The notes below the pieces were generated by a model. That model did no database searches, was not told the DNA's origin, and was given only the letters and a program-made list of their open reading frames with translations. Source: Gracilibacillus caseinilyticus (lineage in GTDB: Bacteria; Bacillota; Bacilli; Bacillales; Amphibacillaceae). From it: a stretch of DNA of 64,000 bases. Shown here piece after piece: positions 8,938-18,629 of this stretch (its first letter is position 1; every line of letters starts with the position of its first letter). The position numbers were made by a program, and so were the translations under genes. The stretch is taken from contig NZ_CP095072.1 of NCBI RefSeq assembly GCF_022919115.1, positions 3,286,001-3,350,000 on the forward strand, in the 5' to 3' direction.

Positions 8938-10101
8938 ATGAGCTGGACAAAACTATGTACGATGCTGGTTCTCTTATTCATCGTCATTCCGGTACCGCTG
9001 CACGGCGATGCGAACACCAATCAAACCGAAGCCTACCGTTCTTTAATCGAAGGGAGCGAGATAGAAAGTTATTGGGAATACCTGGGACAAGAATACCAAG
9101 AGGCATTACCAGATCTGAACAAAAAAAGTTTGTGGTCGATGATAAAAGGAGATGGAAACGTCAGTGTGCAAGACTGGTTAAAAGGTTCACTACGTTACTT
9201 CTTCTACGAATTACTCGAAAATGGTAAATTATTAGCCACTTTAATGTTACTGACATTATTCTGTCTCCTACTGCAGACGATTCAGAATGCATTCGAAAAA
9301 CAGGTTGTAAGTAAAGTTGCTTACGCCATTGTCTATATTATTTTAATTATAATCGCTTTGCAGAGTTTTCAACTCGCAGCTACTTATGTCGTCGACACAG
9401 TCAGAATGGCACAAAGCTTCTTGCTGGCGATTTTACCATTATTATTAGGGATTCTTTCTTCATTAGGACAATTGGTCACTATCTCTTTTTTTCATCCAAT
9501 AATTATTACGCTAATACCAACTAGTGTATTTGTTATTTCTAAAATTGTCATTCCGTTGATTTTGATTTCAGCGATTTTACAAATTGTCAGCACGATCAGT
9601 CCTGAATACAAGGCCACAAAGCTTGCCAATTTAATAAAAAATGTTGCCATCAGTATTATGGGGATTCTGCTTACTGTATTTCTAGGTGTAATATCTGTCC
9701 AAGGAGCCGCAAGCGCCATTCAAGATGGAATTGCAATGCGGACAGCGAAATTTGTAACAGGTAACTTTATACCTGTTATCGGCAGAGTATTTACCGATGC
9801 GACGGATACCGTACTAAGTGCAACCATCCTGATAAAAAACGGGATCGGCATTATCGGTGTCGTGATTTTGATAGGAATTGTATTATTTCCAGCTATTAAA
9901 ATTTTTGCTATTTCACTTATGTACAAAATTGCAACAGCTGTATTGCAACCTATTGGTGACGGTCCTGTGATTGAATGCTTAGATGTCATTGGCAAGCATA
10001 TACTCTATTTATTTGCTGCATTGTTATTAGCTACATTTATGTTTTTCTTTACCATTGTTATTTTAATCATTTCCAGTAATTTAACGATGATGGTGAGATA
10101 A
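8938..10101 (+). CDS. spoIIIAE: Stage III sporulation protein SpoIIIAE
   Basis: 387 residues. An N-terminal signal-like segment (about 5-22) is followed by a ~70-residue extracytoplasmic region and then many membrane segments. It is the largest polytopic subunit of the SpoIIIA complex, comparable to YggB- and permease-like proteins. ATG 8938 follows an AGGAAGG site. SpoIIIAE in other bacilli needs the YidC-type insertase SpoIIIJ. Confidence 0.94.
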   Translation: MSWTKLCTMLVLLFIVIPVPLHGDANTNQTEAYRSLIEGSEIESYWEYLGQEYQEALPDLNKKSLWSMIKGDGNVSVQDWLKGSLRYFFYELLENGKLLATLMLLTLFCLLLQTIQNAFEKQVVSKVAYAIVYIILIIIALQSFQLAATYVVDTVRMAQSFLLAILPLLLGILSSLGQLVTISFFHPIIITLIPTSVFVISKIVIPLILISAILQIVSTISPEYKATKLANLIKNVAISIMGILLTVFLGVISVQGAASAIQDGIAMRTAKFVTGNFIPVIGRVFTDATDTVLSATILIKNGIGIIGVVILIGIVLFPAIKIFAISLMYKIATAVLQPIGDGPVIECLDVIGKHILYLFAALLLATFMFFFTIVILIISSNLTMMVR

Positions 10102-10108
10102 GGGGGGG

Positions 10109-10723
10109 TTGATCATTGAGTATATATCGAATTGGATATTACAAGTTATTATTTATATCATTTTAGCTATGCTTGTCGACCTGCTTCTCCCAAGTAATGC
10201 ATTAAAACAATACGTAAAATTAGTGGTCGGTCTTCTTTTAATCCTGATCATCTTACAACCAATATTATCCGTATTTTCAATTGATGTATCACGCATAGTA
10301 GATAATTTGTTCCAAACTAGAGAAACGGCTTCTGTTGAAACTTCGATAGAAAATCAAATGAATCAGCAGAAAAGTGAAATAGAAAAGGTGCAAGCTGCAT
10401 ATGTATTAGAAGAGATGGTTGTCCAAATGGAAAATTTAGTAGAGGAGGAGTTGCAGCAGACCTATCAATATCAAATCGTTGATCTAGAAGTGAATTGGGC
10501 AAATGAAACTGCATCTCAAGCAAGCGAAATAGAGCATATAGATGTCCAGATCGCTGATGCGGAAGACACTTCCAACGATGTCCAAGAAGTGCAAATTCAA
10601 ATTGGTGAGACACTACCTCAAACTTCTGAACCTCCAAGTGATCAGGATGAAGTGAAGCAATTTTTGGCTGATCAATGGGGTGTAGAGAAAGATGTCATTC
10701 AGATTGGATGGAAGGAGGAATAA
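10109..10723 (+). CDS. spoIIIAF: Stage III sporulation protein SpoIIIAF
   Basis: 204 residues. Two membrane helices (about 8-26 and 33-55) precede a soluble ring-building-motif-like domain with acidic linkers. It starts with TTG at 10109 directly after a run of seven G that acts as ribosome site; an ATT six bases on is possible but less likely. The LVDLLLPS turn is typical of the family. It forms part of the mother-cell ring assembly. Confidence 0.92.
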   Translation: MIIEYISNWILQVIIYIILAMLVDLLLPSNALKQYVKLVVGLLLILIILQPILSVFSIDVSRIVDNLFQTRETASVETSIENQMNQQKSEIEKVQAAYVLEEMVVQMENLVEEELQQTYQYQIVDLEVNWANETASQASEIEHIDVQIADAEDTSNDVQEVQIQIGETLPQTSEPPSDQDEVKQFLADQWGVEKDVIQIGWKEE

Positions 10724-10724
10724 G

Positions 10725-11369
10725 GTGCCTGGATGGATGGAAAAGTTTCTTTCAAATTTAAAAGCAAAAGATAAAAAACCTACAAAAATGCAGTATATTG
10801 CATTACTTGTATTAATAGCGGTTTTTGTTTTGTTAGTTAGCAACATTTTTAGTGATAATGATGAAAATCAATCATTAAATCAGCCACAAACCATGATTGA
10901 ATCGTCAAACAATAATGATAACAATAGCACACCATCACCAGTTGAAGGCTCTAATGCTAGCTCTAAAATCTCGGATCTGGAAACGTCTTATGAAAAAGAT
11001 TTAGTACCTTTACTTGAGAAAATAAACGGGGTATCTGAAGTAGAAGTAATGGTCAATCTCGATGCTACCAACGAACAAGTCTATCAAAAAAATTTAGTAA
11101 TCGGATCACAAATCACCAGCGAAACTGATCAAAATGGTGGAACAAGAAAAATCGAAGATGAATCTAGAGAACAGACAGTAGTCGTTATTCGGCAAGGAGA
11201 ACAAGAAGTACCATTATTAGTTCAGACGAAACGTCCGGAAGTTCGAGGGGTATTAGTGGTTGCAAATGGCGTGGACAATCTCGAGGTGAAGAAGTGGGTA
11301 TTAGACGCAGTATCCAAAGTATTAGATGTTCCAGCACATCGGATATCGATAATGCCCAAAAGTAAATAA
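10725..11369 (+). CDS. spoIIIAG: Stage III sporulation ring protein SpoIIIAG
   Basis: 214 residues from GTG 10725, which follows a GAAGGAGGAA site; an ATG at 10737 is less well placed. One membrane anchor (about 23-40), a Ser/Asn-rich linker and a ring-building domain are visible. In B. subtilis this protein forms a large 30-mer ring similar to secretion-system rings, probably the conduit toward SpoIIQ. It starts just after the spoIIIAF stop. Confidence 0.93.
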   Translation: MPGWMEKFLSNLKAKDKKPTKMQYIALLVLIAVFVLLVSNIFSDNDENQSLNQPQTMIESSNNNDNNSTPSPVEGSNASSKISDLETSYEKDLVPLLEKINGVSEVEVMVNLDATNEQVYQKNLVIGSQITSETDQNGGTRKIEDESREQTVVVIRQGEQEVPLLVQTKRPEVRGVLVVANGVDNLEVKKWVLDAVSKVLDVPAHRISIMPKSK

Positions 11370-11393
11370 ACAAATTTTTTAGGAGGGGATTTC

Positions 11394-11978
11394 ATGTTAA
11401 GAAAACAAACTGTTTGGTTATTGACTATGTTAAGTTTAATGATTGTATTAAGTGTGTATTATTTGAATGCACCGAATGAAGGGGATTTAGCTTATAATAT
11501 TGAGGATCAATCAGAAGATCAAACAACGTCTCTTGATCAAGTAAGCAATGAGACAGAGTCCGGTACCGAAGGAGCAAATGTTACAGAACAGTCGAGTGAA
11601 GAGCTAGATACATCCTCTATTAGTACGGATGAATATTTTGCAGCTGTGAGAATGGAGATTACGAATCAAAGAAGCTACGAAAAAGAGAGATTAGAAGATA
11701 TTGTCGCATCGAGCGAAGCTACTTCTGAGGAAAAAAATGAAGCGTATGAAGCGATGAAAGAAATCGAGACATTAGACATGAAAGAATCCACTTTGGAAGA
11801 AGAATTAAAATCAGCAAAAGGTTATGAAGAAGTATTGGTTCGTAATATGGAAGATAACAACCTTGTAGTAACAGTCCAAGCAGATAGTTTATCAGCTGCA
11901 GATGCAAATGATATTATCCAACAGGCAAAAGAGGAGTTTGGTGAAATCAAAATTGATGTTGTCTATCAAGCCCAATAA
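11394..11978 (+). CDS. spoIIIAH: Stage III sporulation protein SpoIIIAH
   Basis: 194 residues. An N-terminal membrane anchor (about 7-25) and an acidic low-complexity linker (about 30-75) precede a C-terminal YscJ/FliF-like ring-building domain. SpoIIIAH meets forespore SpoIIQ across the intermembrane space to join the two cells. ATG 11394 has a strong AGGAGGGG site. It is the last gene of the operon and is followed by a terminator. Confidence 0.94.
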   Translation: MLRKQTVWLLTMLSLMIVLSVYYLNAPNEGDLAYNIEDQSEDQTTSLDQVSNETESGTEGANVTEQSSEELDTSSISTDEYFAAVRMEITNQRSYEKERLEDIVASSEATSEEKNEAYEAMKEIETLDMKESTLEEELKSAKGYEEVLVRNMEDNNLVVTVQADSLSAADANDIIQQAKEEFGEIKIDVVYQAQ

Positions 11979-12000
11979 CATCCTTAATAGAAGACAGTAT

Positions 12001-12031
12001 AAGCCCTTGAGTAAAATCGAGGGCTTTTTTT
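12001..12031 (+). terminator. Terminator of the spoIIIA operon
   Basis: AAGCCCTTGA pairs with TCGAGGGCTT (one G-U pair) around a 6-nt loop, followed by a T-run at 12024-12031. Confidence 0.85.
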
Positions 12032-12178
12032 GCCAAGTTGGGAAGGATAGTTATGAATGGTTTAAAGCGATAAAGATGGTAACAAAGTATCGCAATTAAA
12101 ATACTCCAAGTTGTAAAATTGGTTCTATCACTTATTACTTTTCATTAGCTGGCCATATTTGTACAATAAAAACAAAGG

Positions 12179-12207
12179 TTGCAGTTTCTCATTGGATTGC
12201 GTAAAAT
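12179..12207 (+). promoter_or_regulatory. Sigma-A promoter of accBC
   Basis: TTGCAG (12179-12184), a 17-bp spacer and TAAAAT (12202-12207) form a good vegetative promoter, with a predicted start near 12214. The rest of the spoIIIAH-accB gap (12032-12178) holds nothing recognisable. Confidence 0.6.
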
Positions 12208-12221
12208 ATTAGAAGGAGTTA

Positions 12222-12238
12222 TTAGTACCTGTTATTAA
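12222..12238 (+). promoter_or_regulatory. Probable FapR operator
   Basis: TTAGTACCTGTTATTAA matches the FapR operator form TTAGTACCTGATACTAA at 15 of 17 positions. It lies just downstream of the predicted transcription start, where known FapR operators sit. FapR represses fatty acid genes and is released by malonyl-CoA, the product of the enzyme encoded here. Confidence 0.6.
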
Positions 12239-12265
12239 ATGTAACAAATATGAAGGGGTGCAGAA

Positions 12266-12763
12266 ATGTTATCTGTAGAAGAAATCAATCAACTAATCGA
12301 CAAATTAGATCAATCATCCATTGATGAATTTTCGTATGAAGCAAATGGTGCAAAAATTAAAATGAAGAAAAATACAGGTGTAGCTACTACCAATGTAGTC
12401 TCACAGCCAGTACATACACCGCAGCCGGTAGTACAGCCACAAACTGAAGAAGCACCGAAACAAGTGAGCAGTCAGGAAGAAGAGAGTAAAGAAGTTGCAG
12501 AGAATGTGTCTACGCCTGATTACGATCATGAAATTGTATCACCGATGGTAGGGACTTTTTACAGCTCACCATCTCCCGACAAACCAAACTATGTACAAAC
12601 AGGTGACAACGTACAGGAAGATTCTATTGTCTGTATCGTAGAAGCAATGAAATTATTTAATGAAATAGAAGCAGATGTGAAAGGAACGATCACAGAAATT
12701 TTAGTGGAAAATGGTGAACTAGTGGAATATGGTCAGCCATTATTCCGAATTAAGAAGGCATAA
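12266..12763 (+). CDS. accB: Biotin carboxyl carrier protein of acetyl-CoA carboxylase
   Basis: 165 residues. An N-terminal helical region and a Pro/Gln/Glu-rich linker (about 45-90) lead to a biotinyl domain. The biotin-accepting Lys129 lies in the standard EAMKL motif. It carries CO2 from biotin carboxylase to the transferase in the first step of fatty acid synthesis. The ATG follows a GAAGGGG site. It is 12 bp ahead of accC. The likely FapR operator upstream suggests feedback by malonyl-CoA. Confidence 0.97.
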   Translation: MLSVEEINQLIDKLDQSSIDEFSYEANGAKIKMKKNTGVATTNVVSQPVHTPQPVVQPQTEEAPKQVSSQEEESKEVAENVSTPDYDHEIVSPMVGTFYSSPSPDKPNYVQTGDNVQEDSIVCIVEAMKLFNEIEADVKGTITEILVENGELVEYGQPLFRIKKA

Positions 12764-12775
12764 GGGGATGAAATT

Positions 12776-14143
12776 GTGATTAAGAAACTGTTAATTGCTA
12801 ACCGTGGAGAAATCGCAGTAAGAATAATTCGTTCTGCAAAAGAAATGGGCATTGAAACGGTAGCAGTATATTCAGAAGCTGATAGTGAAGCATTACATGT
12901 GCAATTAGCAGATGAAGCATATTGTATTGGTCCAAAATTAAGTAAAGACAGCTATTTAAATTTTACAAATATTATGAGTGTGGCTACATTAACAGAAACT
13001 GACGCGATTCATCCTGGGTACGGATTTCTTTCCGAGAATGCAGATTTCGCGGAGATTTGCGATGCATGCAATGTAACCTTTGTAGGTCCGAGCGCTTATG
13101 CCATTCAAAAAATGGGAACGAAAGATGTGGCCAGAGAGACGATGCGCGAAGCAGGTGTACCAGTTGTTCCAGGATCTAATGGTATTATTGATAATGAAGA
13201 AGAAGGTCTGGAAATCGCTCAACAGATCGGGTTCCCTGTTATCATTAAAGCAACTGCTGGTGGAGGCGGTAAAGGAATCCGTGTGGCTCGCTCTGAGGAA
13301 GAATTGCTGAAAGGTATCCGCGTAACACAAAATGAAGCGGAGAAAGCTTTCGGAAATCCGGGTGTGTATCTAGAGAAATTTATTGAAGACTTTCGTCACG
13401 TAGAAATTCAGGTGTTAGCAGATAATCACGGGAATGTCATTCACCTAGGTGAACGTGATTGTACCGTGCAAAGAAGGCTGCAAAAGCTTATCGAAGAAAC
13501 GCCGTCTCCAGCTATTGATGACGCGATGCGTGCAAAAATGGGAGAAGCTGCCGTGAAAGCAGCAAAGGCTGTTGATTATTCAGGCGCTGGAACCATTGAA
13601 TTTATTTTCGATAAAAAAGAAAATAAATTTTATTTTATGGAAATGAATACACGGATTCAAGTGGAGCATCCAGTTACAGAAATGGTGACAGGTGTAGATT
13701 TAATAAAAGAACAACTACACATAGCGAATAATGAGACATTACGTTATAAACAAGAAGATATTACGTTCCAAGGCTGGGCGATGGAATGCCGGATTAACGC
13801 AGAGAATCCAGCAATGGACTTTATGCCATCAGCTGGAACGATCGACATGTATCTGCCACCTGGAGGTTTAGGAGTAAGAGTTGATTCTGCTGTATATCCT
13901 GGATATCAAATTCCACCATACTATGATTCAATGATTGCGAAGTTGATTACGTATGGAAAAACAAGAAAAGAAGCGGTAGACCGAATGAAACGCGCACTAG
14001 ATGAATATGTCATTGAAGGTGTATTTACTACAGTTCCTTTCCACCGTAAGATGATGACACACCCAGTGTTTGTTGAAGGCGATTTTAATACCAGTTTTCT
14101 TGATAAGTATAGTATAATGGAAGATAGTAAAGAAAAAAATTAA
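12776..14143 (+). CDS. accC: Biotin carboxylase of acetyl-CoA carboxylase
   Basis: 455 residues, starting with GTG 12776 after a GGGGATGAA site. It has the three ATP-grasp subdomains: the N-terminal [11 protein letters not shown] motif, the glycine-rich ATP lid GGGGKGIR near residue 165 and the ERDCTVQRR and [14 protein letters not shown] segments. It carboxylates biotin on AccB using ATP and bicarbonate. The length fits a stand-alone AccC rather than a pyruvate carboxylase fragment. It is followed 16 bp later by yqhY. Confidence 0.97.
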   Translation: MIKKLLIANRGEIAVRIIRSAKEMGIETVAVYSEADSEALHVQLADEAYCIGPKLSKDSYLNFTNIMSVATLTETDAIHPGYGFLSENADFAEICDACNVTFVGPSAYAIQKMGTKDVARETMREAGVPVVPGSNGIIDNEEEGLEIAQQIGFPVIIKATAGGGGKGIRVARSEEELLKGIRVTQNEAEKAFGNPGVYLEKFIEDFRHVEIQVLADNHGNVIHLGERDCTVQRRLQKLIEETPSPAIDDAMRAKMGEAAVKAAKAVDYSGAGTIEFIFDKKENKFYFMEMNTRIQVEHPVTEMVTGVDLIKEQLHIANNETLRYKQEDITFQGWAMECRINAENPAMDFMPSAGTIDMYLPPGGLGVRVDSAVYPGYQIPPYYDSMIAKLITYGKTRKEAVDRMKRALDEYVIEGVFTTVPFHRKMMTHPVFVEGDFNTSFLDKYSIMEDSKEKN

Positions 14144-14159
14144 CTAAAGGGGGTTCATC

Positions 14160-14552
14160 ATGTCTGACAATCAATTATTGAATGTTGGTGAATCAACTCC
14201 GTTAGGGAAAGTAGAAATTTCTCCTGATGTCCTAGAAGTTATTGCAGGTATTGCAACAACAGAAGTTCCTGGTGTTTCAAGTATGCGTGGCAATTTTGCA
14301 ACAGGCGTTGCAGAAAGACTTGGAAAGAAAACACACGGAAAAGGGATAAAAGTAGAACTGAAAGACGAAATGGTGCTAATAGATGTCTTTATAGTGGTTG
14401 ATTATGGTCACACAATACCGACTGTAGCACAACAGATTCAATCGAATGTGAGACAAGCGATCAAAAATATGACAGCTATTCAAATTAAAGAAATCAACAT
14501 CCATGTCGTAGGTGTCCATATGGAACAAATGAACGAAGACTTAGAAATTTAA
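14160..14552 (+). CDS. yqhY: Asp23/Gls24-family protein YqhY
   Basis: 130 residues with one Asp23/Gls24 (DUF322) domain. No membrane segment is present, so it should be cytoplasmic. In B. subtilis it is cotranscribed with accBC, and its loss disturbs acetyl-CoA carboxylase activity, leading to suppressor mutations in accase genes. The same order and 16-bp spacing are kept here, which supports a role in controlling malonyl-CoA supply. A terminator follows. Confidence 0.9.
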   Translation: MSDNQLLNVGESTPLGKVEISPDVLEVIAGIATTEVPGVSSMRGNFATGVAERLGKKTHGKGIKVELKDEMVLIDVFIVVDYGHTIPTVAQQIQSNVRQAIKNMTAIQIKEINIHVVGVHMEQMNEDLEI

Positions 14553-14567
14553 TCTCGTTTAAATGAT

Positions 14568-14602
14568 AAAAGCCCTTCAGCTATAAGTCTGAGGGGCTTT
14601 TC
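14568..14602 (+). terminator. Terminator of accBC-yqhY
   Basis: AAAAGCCC-TCAG pairs with CTGA-GGGCTTTT around a short loop, then TCGTT. The stem is 12 bp with one internal mismatch. Confidence 0.8.
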
Positions 14603-14711
14603 GTTATCTGAATGATAATAATTCAGAAACGGAATGGATATAACTGTTGCAGGATTTTTACTAAATTTTTCTGATGACATTTGCTAAATTAATGCACAAT
14701 TAAACTTTTTT

Positions 14712-14741
14712 TTGGTAATCCTATAGATAACGTGGTATCAT
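14712..14741 (+). promoter_or_regulatory. Possible sigma-A promoter of nusB-folD
   Basis: TTGGTA (14712-14717), an 18-bp spacer and TATCAT (14736-14741) precede nusB by ~45 nt. Confidence 0.45.
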
Positions 14742-14785
14742 TTGAAAGTGAAGAATCTGATCGTGATAAGGAGAAGTAATACGTA

Positions 14786-15163
14786 ATGAAACGAAGAATC
14801 GCTCGTGAGAAAGCACTACAAATTTTATTTTCGTTAGATAACGAAGAATATGATGTAACGACAACGCTTGAGAACACATTATCGGAAGAGGAGCATGATC
14901 CTTTTTTATTTGACTTAGTACATGGGGTCGTGGATAAAAAAGTAGAAATAGATGAAAGAATCAAGCAACATTTGGTAAAATGGTCATTGACAAGATTGGC
15001 GGTAGTGGAAAGAACATTGCTCCGCATTGCAACATATGAATTATTTTACTTAAAAGACGCACCCGAAAGCGTTGTAATAAACGAAGCAATTGAAATTGCA
15101 CATGTTTTCGGTGATGATAAATCAGGGAAATTTATCAATGGTGTATTGTCTAAAATGCTTTAA
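14786..15163 (+). CDS. nusB: Transcription antitermination factor NusB
   Basis: 125-residue all-helical NusB. It binds boxA RNA with ribosomal protein S10 (NusE) and helps RNA polymerase read through rRNA operons. The Arg-rich start (KRRIAREKALQILF) and the C-terminal VVINEAIEIAHVFG segment are signature features. A GGAGAAG site lies upstream. It precedes folD by 12 bp, as in many bacilli. Confidence 0.95.
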   Translation: MKRRIAREKALQILFSLDNEEYDVTTTLENTLSEEEHDPFLFDLVHGVVDKKVEIDERIKQHLVKWSLTRLAVVERTLLRIATYELFYLKDAPESVVINEAIEIAHVFGDDKSGKFINGVLSKML

Positions 15164-15175
15164 GGGGGAAATATC

Positions 15176-16033
15176 ATGACTGCAGAAGTAATCTTTGGAA
15201 GTGAATTAGCGAAATCACTAAGAGATGAGATGAAGGAAGAAGTTACCGGGTTACGGGAGAAAAATATCGTACCTGGTTTAACCGTCGTATTAATAGGGGA
15301 TGATCCTGCATCCAGGTCGTATGTGAAAGGGAAACAAAAAGCATCGGATTATGTAGGGGTAGACTCTGACTTAATAGAGCTCCCAACTGATACTACACAG
15401 GAGCAATTATTAAATTTGATTGATGAACTGAATCATAAAGATACGGTTCATGGTATTTTAGTTCAATTGCCATTACCAGCACATATCGATGAGCAAGTGA
15501 TTATTGAAGCAATTTCACCAGAGAAAGATGTTGATGGTTTTCATCCGATCAGTATCGGCCGGATGATGACAGGTAAGGATACTTTCTTTCCTTGTACACC
15601 GTATGGGATTATCCAGATGATGAAATCAAAAGATATCTCATTGGAAGGAAAACACGCGGTAATTATCGGAAGAAGTAACATTGTTGGAAAACCAGTAGGC
15701 CAATTATTATTAAGTGAAAATGCGACGGTGACCTATTGCCATTCCAGAACAAAAGATATGGAAGCATACATAGCACAAGCAGATATTTTAATTGTTGCGG
15801 TCGGAAAAGCTCACTTTATTAATGGTGATCACATTAAGGACGGAGCGATTGTAATTGATGTGGGTGTCAATAGAGTGGAAGATGGTTCATTAACGGGAGA
15901 TGTAGATTTTGATTCTGCGAAGGAGAAAGCCAGCTACATTACCCCAGTACCTAAAGGGGTTGGACCGATGACCATTACAATGCTCATGCATAACACGATT
16001 AAATCTGCCAAGAAAGCAAACGGACTAAGCTAG
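15176..16033 (+). CDS. folD: Methylenetetrahydrofolate dehydrogenase/cyclohydrolase FolD
   Basis: 285 residues, the normal length for this bifunctional enzyme. It oxidises 5,10-methylene-THF with NADP and hydrolyses methenyl-THF to 10-formyl-THF, supplying one-carbon units for purines. The substrate motif around SYVKGKQKA holds the catalytic Lys. HGILVQLPLP and the C-terminal PVPKGVGPMTI signature are intact, and the Rossmann segment GRSNIVGKP is the cofactor site. The start follows a strong AAGGGGG site. Confidence 0.96.
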   Translation: MTAEVIFGSELAKSLRDEMKEEVTGLREKNIVPGLTVVLIGDDPASRSYVKGKQKASDYVGVDSDLIELPTDTTQEQLLNLIDELNHKDTVHGILVQLPLPAHIDEQVIIEAISPEKDVDGFHPISIGRMMTGKDTFFPCTPYGIIQMMKSKDISLEGKHAVIIGRSNIVGKPVGQLLLSENATVTYCHSRTKDMEAYIAQADILIVAVGKAHFINGDHIKDGAIVIDVGVNRVEDGSLTGDVDFDSAKEKASYITPVPKGVGPMTITMLMHNTIKSAKKANGLS

Positions 16034-16056
16034 TTGCGTTTATACAGTTAATAATT

Positions 16057-16089
16057 AGGTCATTCTTTAAATAGGATGGCCTTCTTTTA
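16057..16089 (+). terminator. Terminator of nusB-folD
   Basis: AGGTCATTCT pairs with AGGATGGCCT (10 bp, two G-U pairs) around TTAAAT, followed by TCTTTT. Confidence 0.7.
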
Positions 16090-16158
16090 AAGTATTAGCA
16101 AAAACAGATGGCAAATACTATATAAAATCGTCGGACAATGATAAAGAGGGATGGACAC

Positions 16159-17502
16159 GTGGAAGATAAATATTTATCCGTTACAGCATTAACAAAATAT
16201 ATTAAGAAAAAGTTCGATGTGGATCAGCACTTAAATCATATCCTGTTGCGAGGAGAAATATCGAATTACAAGCATCATTCCAGAGGGCATATGTACTTAA
16301 CCATCAAGGATGAACAAACCAGTATTCGTGCGGTGATGTTTCAACGCCAAAATCAAACGCTTAAATTCCGACCTGAAGACGGGATGAAAGTATTAATAAC
16401 TGGGTATGTCAGCGTGTTTGAATCACAGGGGCAATACCAGCTCTACATACAGGAAATGGAGCCGGATGGCATTGGTGCACTGTATTTAGCTTTTGAGCAA
16501 TTAAAAGAGAAACTTGCACAAGAAGGATTATTTGATCCAGCTTACAAAAAAGAGTTGCCTACCTATCCAAAGAAAATAGCAGTATTAACATCACCGACAG
16601 GAGCGGCGATTCGAGATATTCTTACTACATTGGAAAGGCGCTACCCGATTGCAAGTGTGTTAATTATTCCTGTACTTGTACAAGGAAAGCAAGCCGCTGC
16701 CTCTATCGTTTCTGCCATCGAACAAGCAAATGAGTTAAATGATCTAGATGTCATTATCCTAGGTCGCGGTGGTGGTTCACTCGAGGAATTGTGGAGTTTT
16801 AATGAAGAAGTGGTAGCAAGAGCAATTTTTCATTCAACTCTGCCGGTTATTTCGGCGGTCGGTCATGAAACAGACATTACAATCAGTGATATGGTTGCTG
16901 ATTTAAGAGCAGCAACACCCACTGCAGCGGCAGAATTAGCAGTTCCGACTCAGGCAGAATTATTAGAACGTATTCACAAAATAGATCAAGGGATGGAGTC
17001 GATTGTTCATCATCAAATCAGACACTTAAACGAAAAATTGCAAAGGCTGCAAGGATCTTACGTCTTTAAATATCCAGGAAGGTTAGTCGAGGAGAAAGAG
17101 CAACGGTTAGATCGTGCCGTTGAGCGTTTATCCAACCAGTTAGTGACGATCTATCAAACGAAAAAAGATCAATATACTTATTTAGAAAAACGTTATGCTC
17201 GTATTCCTCTTCAGCGAAACATGAATCAGCGGCACCAGTCCATTCTGGAAATCCAAAAAAGGATGGATAGGGTGATTGCTCAGCAAATAGATCAGAAGAA
17301 GAATCAATTTACAAAGCACTTAACTCAGCTCGACTTGTTAAACCCTACCCGTATTATGAGTAGAGGATATTCGATAACATATAATGAAAATAACGACATT
17401 CTCCGATCGGTTCAGCAAATAGATCCAGAGGATGAATTACATATTCAGTTAACCGATGGCATCGTAAAGAGTAAGGTCCAACAAATCAGAAAGGATGAAT
17501 AA
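16159..17502 (+). CDS. xseA: Exodeoxyribonuclease VII large subunit
   Basis: 447 residues from GTG 16159, preceded by AGAGGG at 8 nt; an in-frame ATG at 16138 lacks a ribosome site. An N-terminal OB-fold (about 8-105), a catalytic domain with the GRGGGSLEELW and HETD motifs (about 200-250) and a long coiled-coil C-terminus are visible. With XseB it degrades single-stranded DNA to oligonucleotides. It is 2 bp before xseB and heads the operon leading to isoprenoid genes and OLE RNA. Confidence 0.95.
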   Translation: MEDKYLSVTALTKYIKKKFDVDQHLNHILLRGEISNYKHHSRGHMYLTIKDEQTSIRAVMFQRQNQTLKFRPEDGMKVLITGYVSVFESQGQYQLYIQEMEPDGIGALYLAFEQLKEKLAQEGLFDPAYKKELPTYPKKIAVLTSPTGAAIRDILTTLERRYPIASVLIIPVLVQGKQAAASIVSAIEQANELNDLDVIILGRGGGSLEELWSFNEEVVARAIFHSTLPVISAVGHETDITISDMVADLRAATPTAAAELAVPTQAELLERIHKIDQGMESIVHHQIRHLNEKLQRLQGSYVFKYPGRLVEEKEQRLDRAVERLSNQLVTIYQTKKDQYTYLEKRYARIPLQRNMNQRHQSILEIQKRMDRVIAQQIDQKKNQFTKHLTQLDLLNPTRIMSRGYSITYNENNDILRSVQQIDPEDELHIQLTDGIVKSKVQQIRKDE

Positions 17503-17504
17503 CC

Positions 17505-17741
17505 ATGTCAGACCAAAAAACAGAATGGAGCTTTGAAGAAGCTTTGCAACAATTAGAAGAAATTGTAGAAAAAATGGAAGAAGGGGAGGTTCCTTTGGAA
17601 AAAGCTATGGAATATTATGCAGAGGGATCGAAATTATCAAAAATTTGTCATGATAAATTAGTGAATGCGGAAAAACAAATGAAAGAAATCTTAAATGAAG
17701 ATCAGGAACGGGTAGGTTTTGAGATACAGGAGGAGAAATAA
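17505..17741 (+). CDS. xseB: Exodeoxyribonuclease VII small subunit
   Basis: 78 residues forming two helices (SFEEALQQLEEIVEKMEEGEVPLEKAM), the standard XseB fold. Several small subunits decorate each XseA. It is separated by 2 bp from xseA, and its stop codon abuts the TTG start of ispA, so coupled translation is likely. Confidence 0.95.
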   Translation: MSDQKTEWSFEEALQQLEEIVEKMEEGEVPLEKAMEYYAEGSKLSKICHDKLVNAEKQMKEILNEDQERVGFEIQEEK

Positions 17742-18626
17742 TTGCAAAGATCAATTGACGATATTTTGAAGAGTGAACAGGATAATATCAATAACACCCT
17801 CCTGAAATACATTCATCAACTAGAGGTACCAGCTCGTCTGAAAGAATCTGTTCTATATTCCATTGAAGCTGGCGGAAAAAGATTGCGACCACTTTTAATG
17901 AAATTAACCTGTGAAGGACTTGGTGGAGAAGTTGACAAAGTATATCCGGCAGCCGTTGCATTAGAAATGATTCATACGTATTCATTAATCCATGACGATT
18001 TGCCGGCAATGGATGATGATATGTATCGTCGTGGTAAGCTAACAAACCATAAGAAATATGATGAAGCTACTGCGATCCTTGCTGGTGACGGTCTTTTAAC
18101 GAATAGTTTTCATCTCATCAGTACGACCAAGGCCTATACAGATGTACAAAAAGTAAAGGTCATTACTGCTTTATCCAAAGCTAGTGGATTAGAGGGGATG
18201 GTAGCTGGTCAATATTTGGATATGGAAGCTGAAAATAAGTTAGTGTCAGTGACAGCTCTCGAACATATTCACCATTTAAAAACAGGAAGATTGATTTCTT
18301 CTGCCATTGAAATTGGCGCCTATCTTGCAGATGTGACCGAAGAGAAAAGAGAAATAATGAAACGATTTGGTGATTGCCTTGGACTTATTTTTCAAATTCA
18401 AGATGACATTTTGGATGTTGAAGGAGATCAGGAGTTAATTGGTAAACGCGTCGGAAGCGATATAGACAATGATAAGAGCACATACCCAGGGTTACTTGGG
18501 ATTGAAGGGGCAAAGCAATATAAAGCAAGGCTGATGGTTGAAGCAGCAGATTGCTTACAAGAAACGGGTTTGGAAAATACAGATTTAGCGGTAATCAGCA
18601 CATATTTGAGTGAACGTGATCAGTAA
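17742..18626 (+). CDS. ispA: Farnesyl diphosphate synthase / geranyltranstransferase
   Basis: 294-residue short-chain trans-prenyl synthase. It condenses isopentenyl units onto allylic diphosphates to give farnesyl diphosphate. The first Asp-rich motif (DDLPAMDDD) lies near residue 85 and the second (DDILD) near 220; both bind Mg-diphosphate. It begins with TTG 17742 after GGAGGAG. The downstream OLE RNA, oapA and dxs give the order known from OLE-bearing Firmicutes. Confidence 0.95.
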   Translation: MQRSIDDILKSEQDNINNTLLKYIHQLEVPARLKESVLYSIEAGGKRLRPLLMKLTCEGLGGEVDKVYPAAVALEMIHTYSLIHDDLPAMDDDMYRRGKLTNHKKYDEATAILAGDGLLTNSFHLISTTKAYTDVQKVKVITALSKASGLEGMVAGQYLDMEAENKLVSVTALEHIHHLKTGRLISSAIEIGAYLADVTEEKREIMKRFGDCLGLIFQIQDDILDVEGDQELIGKRVGSDIDNDKSTYPGLLGIEGAKQYKARLMVEAADCLQETGLENTDLAVISTYLSERDQ

Positions 18627-18629
18627 ATA

